64,000 bases of DNA, taken from NCBI GenBank assembly GCA_907163345.1, contig CAJQUN010001307.1, positions 16,001-80,000 on the forward strand, read 5' to 3'. The stretch comes from Haberlea rhodopensis (Eukaryota; Streptophyta; Magnoliopsida; Lamiales; Gesneriaceae). The notes beneath the pieces were generated by a model. That model had not been told where the DNA came from. It searched no databases and saw only the letters and a list, made by a program, of their open reading frames with translations. The position numbers and the translations under genes are program-made. Each line of letters opens with the position of its first letter. Position 1 is the first letter of the stretch. Below, in pieces: positions 35,500 to 48,588 of this stretch.

Positions 35500-37460
35500 T
35501 TCCCCAATTGCTCACATTCATGCCTACTAAGGGTCCTGGCTGCTGCAAAAGTGCAGCAACGGGTTCTGCTGCGAACTAAAGTGCTTTTTTTGTTGGATGG
35601 CTGGCTGTATGGTGCCATGGCTGCCAGCAAAGCAACAAAGAGAAGGAACAACCGCAGTCAACGTGAGCGGTTGTGATGAGGAGTTTGTCACACAGGCAGA
35701 GATAGGTGGCCGTCCGAAATCATTGGCAGCTCGCAGTCCAAGGTGGACAAGTGCATAAGGACATTATTTATGCGCAAGAACTACAAGATGATACTTATTG
35801 TTGACACTGTTGGTACTTGATGGCCACAAGAATTCCTTTGAAGTTTCAATACATCAGCCTAGAAGTGGTGGTGGCAGTCCCCTTTTAATAAACTGGACTC
35901 ATGCTCATTCATGAAATCATGCTGTAATAACGAACCCACCCAGGCATAAAAGTGACTACTGTGCATACACTACCACACGCAGTCTCTATTGTGCGCAACT
36001 GCAAAATGATTCATACTATTTTAAAAAAAATTAAAAGGGACCCACATTTTCATAGCATCAGAAATCATTGTGTCGCAGTCGCATTTTGAATAACTTTATT
36101 CGAAAGATTCTGCAATTGACGATGAAAGGAAATGAAAAAGTTCAAGATCAGTAGACTAGTGACAGATTGTCATGTATTAGACTGACAGATTGTCATGTAT
36201 TAGATGCCTTGCAATGAAAAATAGTTTGTTGTTCCAACCACGGAAATTTCCTAAGATTTGTAAGTAGTCAGCATGTACAAGGACGAGCCTTTTCATGAAT
36301 ATTTTGAGAAACAAAAACTTTGTTACATGCGCTGAACGAAACTCGTTAATTTTAATGGAGCTCACATGGCCAAGATGAAATATCACCACAGACTATTTCC
36401 AAAGACTTCATACTTATTGCATGCCAAAGAATAAATTCTATTGAGAGAAGAAATTCAACCAATCAAATCCCTAAAAACCATTGGCGCTTCCGGAAAATAC
36501 ATGCCAGTCAATGTATGAGGCCATTTCCGTTCAAGCACACTGTATTCATTTACAGGTTGATCGAAACAACCCAGGGTTAGCTAGTTGAAGGAGCAGAAGA
36601 GAGTAACAGCTGCATCATCTTGACCCAAAAAAAGCCACCATTTGCAAGTTGCTGAAGTAAACATTAATTACTTCATGGTTAGATTGGAAGAAACAAAGCA
36701 CACAACAGGAACTTTGTGGAGAAACACAGAAACCGCAGTGGAACGGTAACAGAGGAAAGCGATGAAAAAAAACAAAATGATAAGAATGGAACCGTAACAG
36801 AGGAAACGGTGTGAAATACAAGAAAATGATAAGACTTAGAATTAAATAACCCAGTAAAGGTTAAATAGGAAAGTATCTTCCAGGAGATAGATTTTTTTTT
36901 TTTTTGGATTCAAATCTTTACATTAATCATAAAAGATATTTTTTATTTCCCATTGGAATCAATATATCTTTGAAAATCCCCCGGACTGTAAACCACAAAC
37001 CAAGTCATAATTATTGCAATGGCCAGAATATCATGAGACCCAAATGCTTTAATCATTTGACAACCCTCTAAACAAAAACCTATCTCTGACAGAATTTGTA
37101 AGTGTAGCTTCATTCACGTTTACTTTACTTTAACTGTTTCATGGCTCACATGAGTATTGTAATTAAATTATGTATCAAACATGAAAATTTTAGGTCCCCA
37201 GATTTCATTAACCAATTAGATTGTATTTTGAATATTTGTGCTATTAATTAAAAATGACAACATGGACAGAAAAGGAAGGCAGGTTCTTAGGGGGTATACA
37301 TTTTTTTCTCAGAATGCAAGTCTTATCTAATCTCTTTTTATCCCTTATGATTCATTTTTACACTCAACTCAGTAGATCAAATGAAGAAATCATAGTAATG
37401 GACTCAATTACTGAATAGTTGTCTGCCATAAAATATTATCAATTTTCTTGAGTCAGTTGT
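35500..37460. other. gene-free stretch with minor tandem duplications
   Basis: A 22-bp direct duplication lies at about 36163-36203 ('gacagattgtcatgtattaga' twice). A roughly 48-bp one lies at 36737-36833 ('ggaac.gtaacagaggaaa...atgataag' twice). A poly-T run lies at 36892-36906. No supported gene. Confidence 0.45.
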
Positions 37461-37468
37461 AAGCGTAA

Positions 37469-38073
37469 GGCCATCTCCAACCGACGCCAAGCGCAGGTTC
37501 TTTCTCCAACGGGGCGCCATCCCCTGCGCCAGGGATGGCGCCCGCTACAGTGTTGCGCCATTGTTGGTGCAGCACTGTAGCAATATCGTAGCTTTTTTCT
37601 TTTTTGATTTTTTTTTTAGATTTAAAGTTTATTTTATATAGAATGTTGATTCTTTTATGGATGTGATAATTAAATTGATGTATTGGTTTGAAAATCGTGA
37701 GTTCATTTTTGCAAATTTTGTAATTATTTAATATTAAAATTAATAATTAATAATACTAATAAAATAAATATATTTAATACATTAATTAATTATTTATATA
37801 TTTAAGATTTATAATAAATATATTTATAAAAATTAAATTATTTTGTTAAAATAATTATTATAAATGAAAGTAAAAGGAATATTGTAAGGACAGATACAGC
37901 ATGGCGAAAACATTCTCGACTTTGTGAGTCCATTAGATCCATTTTTCCTTGTAAGGAATATTCTTTTTGGAGTAAAGTTTGAAGTAGATGGGTTGGAGAT
38001 GTGTTTGGTGCAGAAATTGCACTATTTTGGTGCAAACCTTGCGTTAAAATGAAATTCTGGGTTGGAGATGGTC
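37469..38073. mobile_element. PIF/Harbinger-type non-autonomous element
   Basis: It begins GGCCATCTCCAACC and ends GGTTGGAGATGGTC, a 14-bp terminal inverted repeat with one mismatch. The 3-bp sequence TAA flanks both sides (37466-37468, 38074-38076), the PIF/Harbinger target duplication. The left subterminal region is GC-rich (GGCGCC repeats at 37515-37560) and the middle is AT-rich. Length is 605 bp with no transposase. Confidence 0.8.
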
Positions 38074-38162
38074 TAACCAATGCAATCATGCTTACTCTTC
38101 AAGGAAAAATGGATCTAATGGACTCACAAAGTCGAGAATGTTTTCGCCATGCTGTATCTGTC
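37889..38162. repeat. 63-bp perfect inverted repeat overlapping the Harbinger element edge
   Basis: 37889-37951 is the exact reverse complement of 38100-38162, separated by 148 bp. The left arm lies inside the Harbinger-type element and the right arm lies outside it, beyond the TAA target duplication. The right arm can encode MDLMDSQSRECFRHAV on the plus strand, which I do not recognise. Confidence 0.9.
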
Positions 38163-38608
38163 TTTTTCTGATAGAAAATGTATCAGATAATGCGATATAT
38201 GGTTGGCTATAATTCTGAATGAGACATTTTTTTACAGTAGATGCAACATATAATGTAGTATTTTGATTATGATGTAAAATGAGAGAGAGTGTGTAATTCT
38301 TTGGTTTTACTTTATGGAAACGGGGAACAATGACCAGAAAATGAAGCCAAACATCTGTTTCATTTCTTGTGAGAAACTATGATTCTAAATTAGTTTAATC
38401 CAAATCCCCATTCTTGCAAGACTATTGGAACTTACCCTTCAATTTACGTATTGAGATAGTGTATGCTCATCAGCTAAAATCTCTCTTAAAGCAACTACAC
38501 ATTAGCTAAAACAATATGCACCCGTCCACACCCCAAAAAGAATCACCAACATCATCCAACCTAATTCATAAAATTAAAGCTTGGATAGGTATATCTTACG
38601 CTGAATAA

Positions 38609-39771
38609 TTAGCTTGAGCTTTTATCTTTACCACCATCAGACACGGAATCTGTCACGAGCGTCATCGGTCTCTGATCCATGATCTCATCTATAATCCCAA
38701 ACTCCTTTGCTTCTTCAGGTGTCATAAAATAATCACGGTCCATATTCTTCTGAATTACTTCAACAGATTGACCAGTATGCTTCGCATAAAGTGCGTTCAA
38801 TGAGTCCCAAACACGAACAATTTGCTTGGTGTGAATAGTCATATCCTTAGCCTGGCCACTATACCCACCAGAAGGCTGATGAATCATAATCGTAGCATTT
38901 GGTAGAGCCTTCCTCTCACCCTTTGCACCAGCAGACAAGAGGAGGGAAGCCATTGAAGCAGCTTGACCAAGACATATAGTATTGACTGGAGAGCGGATAT
39001 ACTGCATTGTGTCATATATGGCAAGACCTACATAAAAGATGAAACTTGAAGCGCATTTTACCATATAGGTCTAGACATTCCTTCACCCATTTAAGCCTTA
39101 GAGAAACTCGAAAATAGAGAAAATGAAACTCTTACAGTTTCCAAAACCAATAAATAAACCAGAAGAATTTCTTAAGTTATTCTACATTCATTTCTTAGGA
39201 AAATTAAAACATCAGCATAAAACAACAGAAAAACACCTTTGAGTCACCATTAATCTCTTTTAAAACCCTTAATTATACAATCACATCCAGAACAAAACAA
39301 GTATATGGAACATTAACTCCTCCCTTTTTAAAGAAAAAAAATACACCAGTAGCAAAATTTGCCATGTCTTGCCCATCAAAATTTACGTTAAAGTTATATT
39401 TAGTTAACTAATGCGCTTGGATTTGTTTTTTACGAAAAAAATAAATAAATAACTCAGAGAAAGCTAGGGGTACCAGCCGTGACAGCGCCACCGGGGGAAT
39501 TAAGGTACATGTGAATAGGTTTCGATGGGTTTTCAGATTCAAGGAAGAGGAGCTGCGCAACGACAACGTGTGCAGTGTCGTCAGCAATGGGGCCATTGAT
39601 GCAAATTATGCGCTCCTTGAGCAGCCGCGAAAATATATCGTAGGCGCGCTCCCCGCGCGATGAGCTCTCAATCACCATCGGTATCAAATTGTAGCATCTT
39701 CCGCCATTGACATGTTTGGAGATTGGGCGCCATAGGTTTCGTTGAGAGAAGAGGAAGCTCCTCCGCATCAT
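38609..39771 (-). CDS. CLPP2: ATP-dependent Clp protease proteolytic subunit, mitochondrial type
   Basis: This is the serine-peptidase subunit that forms the heptameric ClpP rings which, with a ClpX ATPase, degrade proteins in the mitochondrial matrix. There are two exons on the minus strand, 39771-39474 and 39027-38609, joined in phase 1 at Gly of AVTAG/GLAIYD. They give 717 nt (238 residues), the length of plant CLPP2. Residues 1 to about 30 (MMRRSFLFSQRNLWRP) are Arg/Ser-rich like a mitochondrial presequence. The catalytic Ser is in GQAASMASLLL, the His in IMIHQPSGGYSGQ and the Asp in MDRDYFM. The hallmark LNSPGGAVTAG is present. I start at the first ATG of the tandem ATGATG; an upstream in-frame GTG at 39777 is not a plant start. 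The gene is intact. Plastid-type assignment is less likely because the sequence best fits the nuclear mitochondrial form. Confidence 0.95.
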
Positions 39772-39994
39772 CGTCACTCACTGTGGATTAGGGTTTATTT
39801 GTTTCACTGAAATGAATGGAATCGGACGGTAGATTGTGAATTAGTGTAAATTGTGCATTAGTTAACCGGAGAGAATTCAAACGAGAAGACGAAATTACCT
39901 TTTTCTCTTAAAACCATGGCCCCTAATGTTAAAAATAAAAAATAAAAAAATCCATGGCCCTTCACTCCTTTCATGTGATGCACGTACACAATCA

Positions 39995-40660
39995 TTTAGC
40001 GCAATGTCAGATATTTTTAGGACATTTATACTTCTGAAAAACTCGTCAGACATGTATTGGATAAGTCATGTGGAGTGTTCATAATTTTTCTTTTTTAAAA
40101 AAATCAGGCACAGTATCGGGCACGATCGATGAGCGTGTCCAACACAAAAAAGATACTTTTGGGGTTAATTTTTAAAATTTAAAAAGTTTTTGGCTAAAAT
40201 AAAATTCGGACGTGTTAGTTAAACTTTATGTTAATTGAAATGATATACATTTGGTTGTAGTATGTGTTATACTATAATGATTTCAGTGATATGCATATAT
40301 TTATATATTTTTTAAATTTGGTAACAATATTTTTGGTGTTGTATTTTATTTAGAGGTGTTTGTTAATATTTATGTTAATTGATATATATCTGGTGTTAGT
40401 ATGAGTGATACCATTAGAATTCAGTGGCATGCATTTATTTATATACTTCTTTAATTTGCTAAGAATATTATTGTTCTTTTTACATTGTTTTAGAATTTTA
40501 AAAATGTGAATTTTAGAATTTTGTACTATAGTACATGTATAATATATATATATAAAAATATAAACACGTATCTCAGCCGTGTCGTATCCTGTAAATTTTG
40601 AAAATCTATGTCGTCGTGTCTGCGTCATGCCAGTATCGTCATCTCAGTGTCCGTGCATCG
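39995..40660. mobile_element. DNA-transposon remnant of the GATGCACGGACACT family, copy 2
   Basis: The right end reads AGTGTCCGTGCATC (40646-40659), the inverse of the left end of copy 1 at 31838. The body aligns with copy 1 ('gacgtgttagttaaactttatgttaattgaaat'). A roughly 130-bp segment is duplicated in tandem with changes (40220-40350 and 40365-40490). It lies upstream of the CLPP2 start. The left end is degraded. Confidence 0.5.
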
Positions 40661-40669
40661 TAACTCCTT

Positions 40670-41590
40670 TCAAACGCGTTTGTTTGACACTAGCCCAGCC
40701 GCGCATGAATTGACGCATATCCTTTCATTTTTTTGTTTTTTATACAAAATCTAGACACGAATTGTTGAATGCGACATCAATCGACACATATCTTTTTTTT
40801 TCCCCTACAAAAAACGGATAAATATCGAACGATGCCCTTAAGAGTAACATTTAAAAATACGACAATTATAAATTGATGATTTCAATTTGGATTAAAGATG
40901 TGTCAAACTAAATGGATTGAATATGAATTTAATTATTTGTTAATGATTTAAATTTATTTATTATTTAAAATTTTAAATAATTATAAAAACAATATAATTC
41001 GTGATGTAATCAAATCGAGAAAATATAATTATTTATTAATTATATTATAACTATCGTGAATACATAATTTTACTAGACAAATTGTAAGGAGTAGTCCTTT
41101 GGTTTGTCAACCAATAAAGCTGCAAGTCATAGTGGTGATCGTTCATACATCTAATTTGGCAATGAAGAGTACGGATTGATTATTGGATAATAGAATGTAT
41201 CACTTTTCCTAAAGAGGGATGCAGGTTGTCAAAAGATATTTAAATATACAAAAATGTTTTGAAATATTTTTCGTGCAAAGAGGCAATAAAAATATGTTTA
41301 ATGAGAAAATATTTCTACATAAATTTTGAAAATGTGCAATGAAAAGTTGATTTCATGATTTTAGCATTTTGAAATTTTCCACATATACATATCAGTTAAA
41401 TTGCCTTCAAGAACAACCCTCTTTCACACCAATCGATGAGAATCGATACTAGGGGGTTCGAGTATGCTACTATGGGCCGCGTTTGCTGTTATGAACCCAT
41501 CAGCTAGGATTACTGCTAGGAACTGGTCATTTCATCAGCTTATTCTAGCTAAGTTGAGCTGCAAAGGTATGGCTCTTGAGGTTAATGAAC
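40670..41590. other. AT-rich gene-free stretch
   Basis: No supported frame or repeat boundary. Confidence 0.4.
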
Positions 41591-42190
41591 CAAGATATTA
41601 GATCTAGTTTGGTTTAAGAAACCGAGTGGAAAAAACCCAAAGTAATAAAATCAGAATAAAAACATTTGAAACAGAAAGATAATGCAGAAAATAAAGATGA
41701 ACACTTTGTTTCTGGATGTTTGAAGGTTGTGCAAAACTCTCATTCTTCCACCAAATGAAAGTATCAACTATAAGACTTTGATTTGTACAGTCGCATTCAT
41801 ATAAAACCACTTAAATCAAGGTCAATCTTATGATATAAACTCCTAGCATCTCAGCTAGCATATTCTTTAATGTCTCTTATGCAAAGACAATGCGTAGCCA
41901 ACACGTCTCATAGTTACAAACAACACTCTTCTTCAGCTCATTTATACAAAATTGAGTGTATTAGATTGGCACAAATGATTACTAAACAAATCTGATACAT
42001 GAAGGTGAGTGGTGCCTATTGTGAGGTATGCTCTCGCTTAGTAGAATATGTCTTTGAAGCTTCCCATCTTGATTATACTTGGAATCTTCTTCTTTATTCT
42101 TTCATCTGTTGTATTTATAGCATCAAACAATGATTAGATACAAGAACATATCTATTAGGCAATAGACGACACAATAGAGATGAAGAATGT
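41590..42190 (-). repeat. LTR-like fragment
   Basis: Minus-strand TATA-like GCTATAAATACAAC lies near 42110, followed by leader-like sequence, in the manner of a copia LTR. No ends or coding region could be placed. Tentative. Confidence 0.3.
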
Positions 42191-42199
42191 TGCTATGCA

Positions 42200-44090
42200 G
42201 TAGGAAAGGGAATGGACCCAATTGGAATAAAGTGAGTTTTTTTTTTTATTATTATGGAGGTCATTTGACCAAAAATGATTTGACCGAAATTCGACCTTAA
42301 AAAAATATTTTAAGGTCGTATTATTTGTTGTCCCTATAATTATATGGTGTTATGGTAATAACAATGATACTAATATTCTTATAGGATTCATCTGATGTAC
42401 ATGAAATACATAGTGCTGTTTAGTTACTGATTTAAATTTGCCAACACATACTTGATACTACTGCCATCACCAGTTAATTCTCTATACTTCCATGCACTGT
42501 TTTAGTAACCATTCATACTCGAAAGTATTCAGTGAAATTGTGAAAAATCAGTTAATTAGGAAATTTGGCTTTTATTTTTAAAAACCAATTAAAAAATCGA
42601 TTAAACAAGACAAACCATTTTCCAAATACAATTCAGTTTTATTAAATCCTTTAAATAAAAATTTCTTGAGCGATAATATTCGAAGATCACAAATTTGGCC
42701 TTGAGACATGTAATTGGAAGATCACACACTTTTTTTATAAAAATTATTGGGCCATAGAATTGAAAGTAATAACCTTTTGTTTTTATTAAAAAAACCATTT
42801 TTTAATTAAATTCAACTTTTTATTATATTTTTTAAAAAAACTATATTTTAAAAAAATTCTCTAAAATCTCGGGTTAACTTACGATTCTATTTTACTGAAA
42901 ACAAATTAAGTTAAATTTTATTGAAAAAATCTATTTATTAGATCTTGTACAATACGATTTGCTCGATAATCAAACTGACCTAAGTATCGAATCCTCGCCC
43001 TTGTACCTATATCTTCTTAACTCTTGAATAAAGTATGTTATGTTTTACGAAAGTCTCATCACACAGATTAAAAATCCAAAGATCCAACTTTTTATTTGGT
43101 AATTTTCATAGACAAAATATTATAATTCCTTCTATCTAGAGGTGGAGCTAGAAAAAAATATCAAGGGGCAAAAATAATTTTTTTGAGGAAAAGAAAATAA
43201 ATTTTCAAATAATTAATTTGTCAAAGGATATGTAAATATTTATTGACATAGATACACAAAACAATAAAATATTCTAATAAAAAATGATTATAACCAAATT
43301 TTGCTCTCATCGAATAAGCAATACATTTATATTTCTATATTTAATTAAATAAATTAGTAGTAAAAAAGCTAGCATCAAAACAATTATCTTTTATATTATT
43401 TATTAGGAAGTTAACTTTTAACTTTTTTAAAATAAAATTGTAAGGATATGTTGATATACAAGAGCTAAAGGATTTAGCATTTCCACTTATATACCAAACC
43501 TTTTACCTGTGGAATTTGCATTTAAACAATTAAACAATTTCAAAACCCAGAGTTTACGATATCAGACACAAGGTGTTCTATGATTATACAAGGAAACAAA
43601 AAAGAAAGAAAAAATGTGTAGTGGAGATAAAAATTCGATCTATACTAAATTTTTATTATTTAGGATAACATGGTAAGTTGAGATACGAGAGCTAATGGGT
43701 GGGTCTCAGACTGAAATGTTCAACACAACGGCACAATCTTAGTATGTTAAAGATGTGCTTTAATATGATCGAAGCTCATCGAGTGAAAAAAATATATCTG
43801 TGTTTGCAGAGATTGAACCTGAGTCTCCCACCGACAAGATATGAAGAACTATTATACTAAGCTAGCTTTTGTTACGGGATAACATGGTATATATATTTAT
43901 AAATATAATTTTTTTGGGGATGTGGCTGCCCCTGCGAACTACCCCTCCTCCCGCCCCTTGTTTCTATCTCGATAGATCACTCAATTTAAAACTATAATAA
44001 TAAATACATCTACAAAAGTAGTTAATTATTATTAACAAAAGGACTCATAAATATTATAGAAACAATTCAGTTTCAAAAATAAAATAAAAT
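42200..44090. other. AT-rich gene-free stretch upstream of the F-box/LRR gene
   Basis: A roughly 180-bp segment at 43675-43860 ('gagattgaacctgagtctccc') has a SINE-like tRNA-related phrase, but boxes and tail are not clear. Otherwise nothing supported. Confidence 0.35.
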
Positions 44091-44249
44091 TTGAGAAATT
44101 ATTATAATAAATTATTAAAAATATATAATAATAAAGTAATGTTCCCAAAGTACCATGTAGAGTCAAAACTCAAAACTCACAGTTGTCGAGTAAATCTCCG
44201 AGGATTACTTTGTAGTGGGTTAGGTTATCGGAAAACCTTGGTTCTAGTA

Positions 44250-46415
44250 ATGGCTTCCATCAACGACAGCTTGGGAGAAGATGAACTTCAGGCCGTGCTG
44301 TCCAAGCTTCAGCTGGACAAGGACAAGGAGATCTTCGGCCTCGTCTGCAAGCGGTGGCTCCACCTCCAGAGCACCGAGAGGAGGAAGCTCTGTACTCGTG
44401 CCGGCCCTCACATGCTCAACCGGATCGCCGCCAGATTCACGCGCCTCCACGAGCTAGATCTCTCTCAGTCCGTCTCCCGCTCCTTCTATCCGGGTGTCAT
44501 CGACTCCGATCTCGCCGTGATTTCCACCGCGTTTTCCGCACTGCGCGTTCTAAACCTACAGAATTGCAAAGGTATAGCAATCTCTCCGTTATTTTTCAGA
44601 TGAATGAATGAGTTATCGTCACTCTTTGTAACTAATATCATTCTTATGAAATCAAACGGATGAGGTAGGTAATGGTTCTTGGTGGTACACGTTAAATCTC
44701 CTTTAATCTTGACCTCCATTTGTAGTTGTCAGTTTACTACTTTATACCGTTTATTCTCGTGTATGTGTATGATAACTGGTTGATACTGAGATCGTTCTGC
44801 TAATTGCTTGTCCTTTTGTTTCTTTTATTGGAAATTGTTACAAAGATATGATTTTTGGTTTTGATGCTAGTTTTCTTTTGTGCTATTTTTCTGAGTTGCA
44901 CTATTTTGTGTAAAAAGCTGTTGTAAATTTGTGTCTTTACTGTTTTTGGTCTTTGTCATCACTCTACGATGAAATTGTCTGATCGGGAACTAAATATTAC
45001 TGCAACGGATATTAAATGGTTACTTTAATTTGATTGATCCACTGTCACACTTTTTCTATTGATAAATGTGATCTCCTCTCGAAGTTTGATTGAATGGCCC
45101 AAATTATATTGATTTAAGAAAAGACTTTTAACAGGATAATATTTTCTTTTTCAATGGAAATTTGAAAAACAAATGGGACGACCGATATATCTTTTCAGGA
45201 CCTAATGGTGCTCGAGTTATGAATATACACAGCGTTTAATCAACTTTTTTGTTCCTTGACGGATTTCCTCACAGAGTGTCTGATCCTGAAATTTAATATT
45301 GTTTACTATTGGGAAAATTGATGTTCAAATCCATGATTTATTTTTTGATGGCACTGTAATGCTTTTAACTGTTGCTGCACCGTGGAGTTTTGCATCCTAG
45401 AGGAAAATTTATTGATCTAGATTACAAGTTAAATTTTAGTTTACTGCTTGCAGTTTTTCAGGATAAGATTCAGAACAGACTTATTTTGAAAGATCACATT
45501 ATTTTTATGATGGTTTTGACAGGTATAACTGATAATGGAATGTCAGCAATTGGATCGGGGCTTCCTTCTTTGGAATCCTTAGACGTGTCTTATTGCCGCA
45601 ATCTAACTGATAAAGGATTGTTGACTGTTGTCAAATGTTGCCGGGACCTGAGAGCATTACATCTTGCAGGTTGCAGACTTGTCACTGATTCTCTGTTAAC
45701 TCATCTTTCGATGAATTGCAGAAAATTAGAAGAGTTGGGTTTGCAAGGTTGTACTAACTTAACTGACTCTGGTCTCACTGTTCTTGCTGAGGGTTGTCGG
45801 AGTTTGAAGTATTTAGACCTCAATAAGTGCAATAATATTGGAGATCTTGGGATATGTGATGTATCCAAAGGTTGTTCCTCTTCCTTGCACACTTTAAAAT
45901 TGCTAGATTGCTACAAGGTTGGAGATGATGCCATTTGGTCCTTGGCCAAACACTGCAAAAATCTAGAGACACTCATCATTGGTGGTTGTCGGGATATAGC
46001 TAATGAATCCATAAAGTCCTTGGTTGTGGCGTGTTATAGCAGTCTCAAGAATTTACGCATGGATTGGTGTCTAAATGTATCTGACATATCTTTAGACTGC
46101 ATATTTACTCTCTGTAGGAAGCTTGAGGCTCTAGATGTTGGATGTTGCGAGGAGCTGACAGATGCTGCTTTTCAAAGTTTAGGAAATGATGATTTTAAGT
46201 TGAATTTAAAAATATTGAGGGTGAGCAACTGCCCACATATTACAGTCGATGGAATCAGCAAACTTTTGATGTCATGTGAAGCTCTTGAATATCTTGATGT
46301 CCGTTCGTGCCCTCATGTAACCGAAGTGAGATGCCATGAGGCTGGGCTTCAGTTTCCTGCAGGTTGCCAGGTAAATTTTTCTGGTAGCTTGGCAGAGCCA
46401 GACGTGTTACGCTAA
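44250..46415 (+). CDS. F-box/LRR (RNI-like) protein
   Basis: A probable SCF ubiquitin-ligase adaptor. Two exons, 44250-44571 and 45523-46415, join in phase 1 at CKG/ITDNG. They give 1215 nt (404 residues), close to the about 405 residues of its Arabidopsis look-alike AT5G23340. Residues about 10-45 (DELQAVLSKLQLDKDKEIF ... CKRWLHLQS) form the F-box-like segment. From about residue 65 to the end run cysteine-containing LRRs of about 26 residues (LESLDVSYCRNLTDKGL, LRALHLAGCRLVTDSLL, LEELGLQGCTNLTDSGL, LETLIIGGCRDIANESI). The ATG at 44250 is chosen because it starts the conserved reading; the frame is open upstream without similarity. The substrate is unknown. A broken copy lies at 52428-53280. 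Confidence 0.93.
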
Positions 46416-47099
46416 GATTATAATTTATGGGACTAGTGGTAATGTAACATAGATGACATCTTTCAATGGCAGTTATGTGTTTGAGATTTTAACATTCGAA
46501 ACTTTAAAATAACGAGGGCTTCTACATCTCTTGTCTAGGTTGATATCGAGGCTTCGATCCTAAGTTTCTTACTTGTGAGTGTCCTATATTTCTGTACAAA
46601 TTTGTATATTATGATTGTATATTATTGACTCCCACCTTTTGTTTTTCCTAATAAAGATAATTTATTGTGCACTGATACTTAACTAGTGAAATGTCAACCC
46701 CCCCGCCCACACACACACGCACACACTGCTTAATTATTTGAAATCACATATTGACAATCCTTACTATCTATGAGCACCGTAAATTCTCCATTAATTATTA
46801 TTTAGAAAATTTAAGTAAATAGATAAATCAAGAACAAAAAACCTGGTGTGGGATATGGTATGGAGAGGCTGACTTTAGGGTTTAGGGTAAGTTTAAGTTC
46901 GCTACTTGTTCCCATGACATACTAATCACCTAAAGTAACCAATCTGGTATGTCAAATGTGTGTCGTTAGAATTCGCTTTGTAATTTCAAAATTAAACCTC
47001 ATTTTCTAATTTTTTTGTTTATTCATATAATATTTCGAACACCCTTATTACTACTATATGATTTAATGTTTATCTGTATGCTCGTATTTTTGTAGCCTC

Positions 47100-48250
47100 T
47101 GGCCATCCAATATATGAATGAACATCACATTTGGAAACACAATTTTAGGAGAATGTGGGGGGAATAAACACAAAACTAATGTGTGAGACAGGAGTGCCAT
47201 CTGAAGCGATGCTCTTTCCAATCACTATAGAGGCAACAAGTTCGGTTGAACTATCACTTAAGTTCATTGAACTACAAGAGAATCAACATATGGATGCACA
47301 ACCTCCACCATTCATCTCTAAGCTCACATGTTAGAACTGCAAACAAATGGTAAGCAGAAGTGCATAATGACATAACCAAGAAAAAACAGATAGTATCTAT
47401 GAAACAGTAATATGCAATATGTTGGATGGTATAAAAGGCAATGTTATACGTGTTGTGGGTTGTCCGGTTGTCCTCTGAAATAGGCTTTGCGAATACAAGT
47501 TTGAGCTATAAAACAGAATCAAACATCCAAGGGAATAAAATGAATAGTCGAACGGACCTGGAAGTTTAATAATACCCAGACTTAAGTAGCTGACATCTAG
47601 GGTATTCACCTCACCATTTTCCGTTGTTTGAAGGCGATAATGGTATATCGCCCAACACTCGACCAACTCCTCGTGAACGTCCCAGATTCTCTGAGCTTCC
47701 GAGCTTTTTAATTCTTAGGTCGGTATTGAAGCACATAGGAGGCAATTTTTCTGAGTGGTCGACCTGTTCAACAAACTCTTGGATATTCCGTGTATCCAAC
47801 AGATCAACCTATAAATATCCTCGGCAGAAAAGATCCATATCTCGCAAACCTTGGATTTATGTCCTGGCACAAATCTATCGTTAATAGTAAGCATATTTAT
47901 ACAAACAACAGTAACTCCCTGCAGCTCCTAGCTAAGCAAATTAGATCCCATGGACAAGACAAGTTACAATTCCACTACAAAATTAAGAACTCTCTACGCC
48001 TGTAAATACTCAGATTTAATACAGGTAAATTTATGTAATTTTAAGTCCACTCATAGTTTCCACCTTTCATACTTTCACATATTCCTACGGTCCTAATTTT
48101 ACTGTCAGGACTTCACCGGGAAAATTTCCAACACCCTCTCATGGTCTCACCTGTTTGTTTGTGTTTTCTGGACCATAATTAATCATTAAAAAAATCATCG
48201 ATTATTAATTGCCACCTCATGTAGATCATTCTATTTTCAGTAGTATCATT
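47100..48250. repeat. spacer shared by both units of the tandem duplication, copy 1
   Basis: It aligns with about 53500-54420 over several blocks: 'aacaagttcggttgaa...caagagaatcaacatatggatg', 'gtcggtattgaagcaca' and 'atcccatggacaa.acaagtta'. Minus-strand reading shows pieces of a possible old gene (RDEWWRL..., CFNTDLRIKKL), broken by stops. I do not recognise it. Confidence 0.6.
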
Positions 48251-48588
48251 AACATTGCTCTCTTAGGAAAACGACTGAAAAGAGTGGAGCAATGATGGGT
48301 CAAATCATTTGGAGATCAATTGCAATCCTTTTTGAGCTACTGTATAACTGTTCTACGTCCAATTAGATGAAATAAAATGAGAATGAACTGAGCTTGTTCT
48401 TTCACCAAAAGGTTAAGCCTGAGTTTATACAAATTTTTACATGTTTGAGAGTATAGCTGCTTCAAATTTGCACCTATGCATCCCAAGAAAAAGAGTGACA
48501 ATAAAAAACACAGGAAGATATAAAGGAAAAAAAATAACAAAGTTAAAAGTAAAAAATTGTCATGCTGCCGATTCTTTTGACTAGAGCC

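Noticed and set aside
44091..44249. Upstream in-frame extension before the F-box/LRR start
   Set aside because: AT-rich, no family similarity; the ATG at 44250 starts the conserved part.
45372..45522. N-terminal extension of the second F-box/LRR exon
   Set aside because: It precedes an AG acceptor at 45522 and shows no similarity; the first exon at 44250 supplies the N-terminus.
46872..46887. Two TTTAGGG units
   Set aside because: Too short to be an interstitial telomere; at most a telo-box and not near a gene start.
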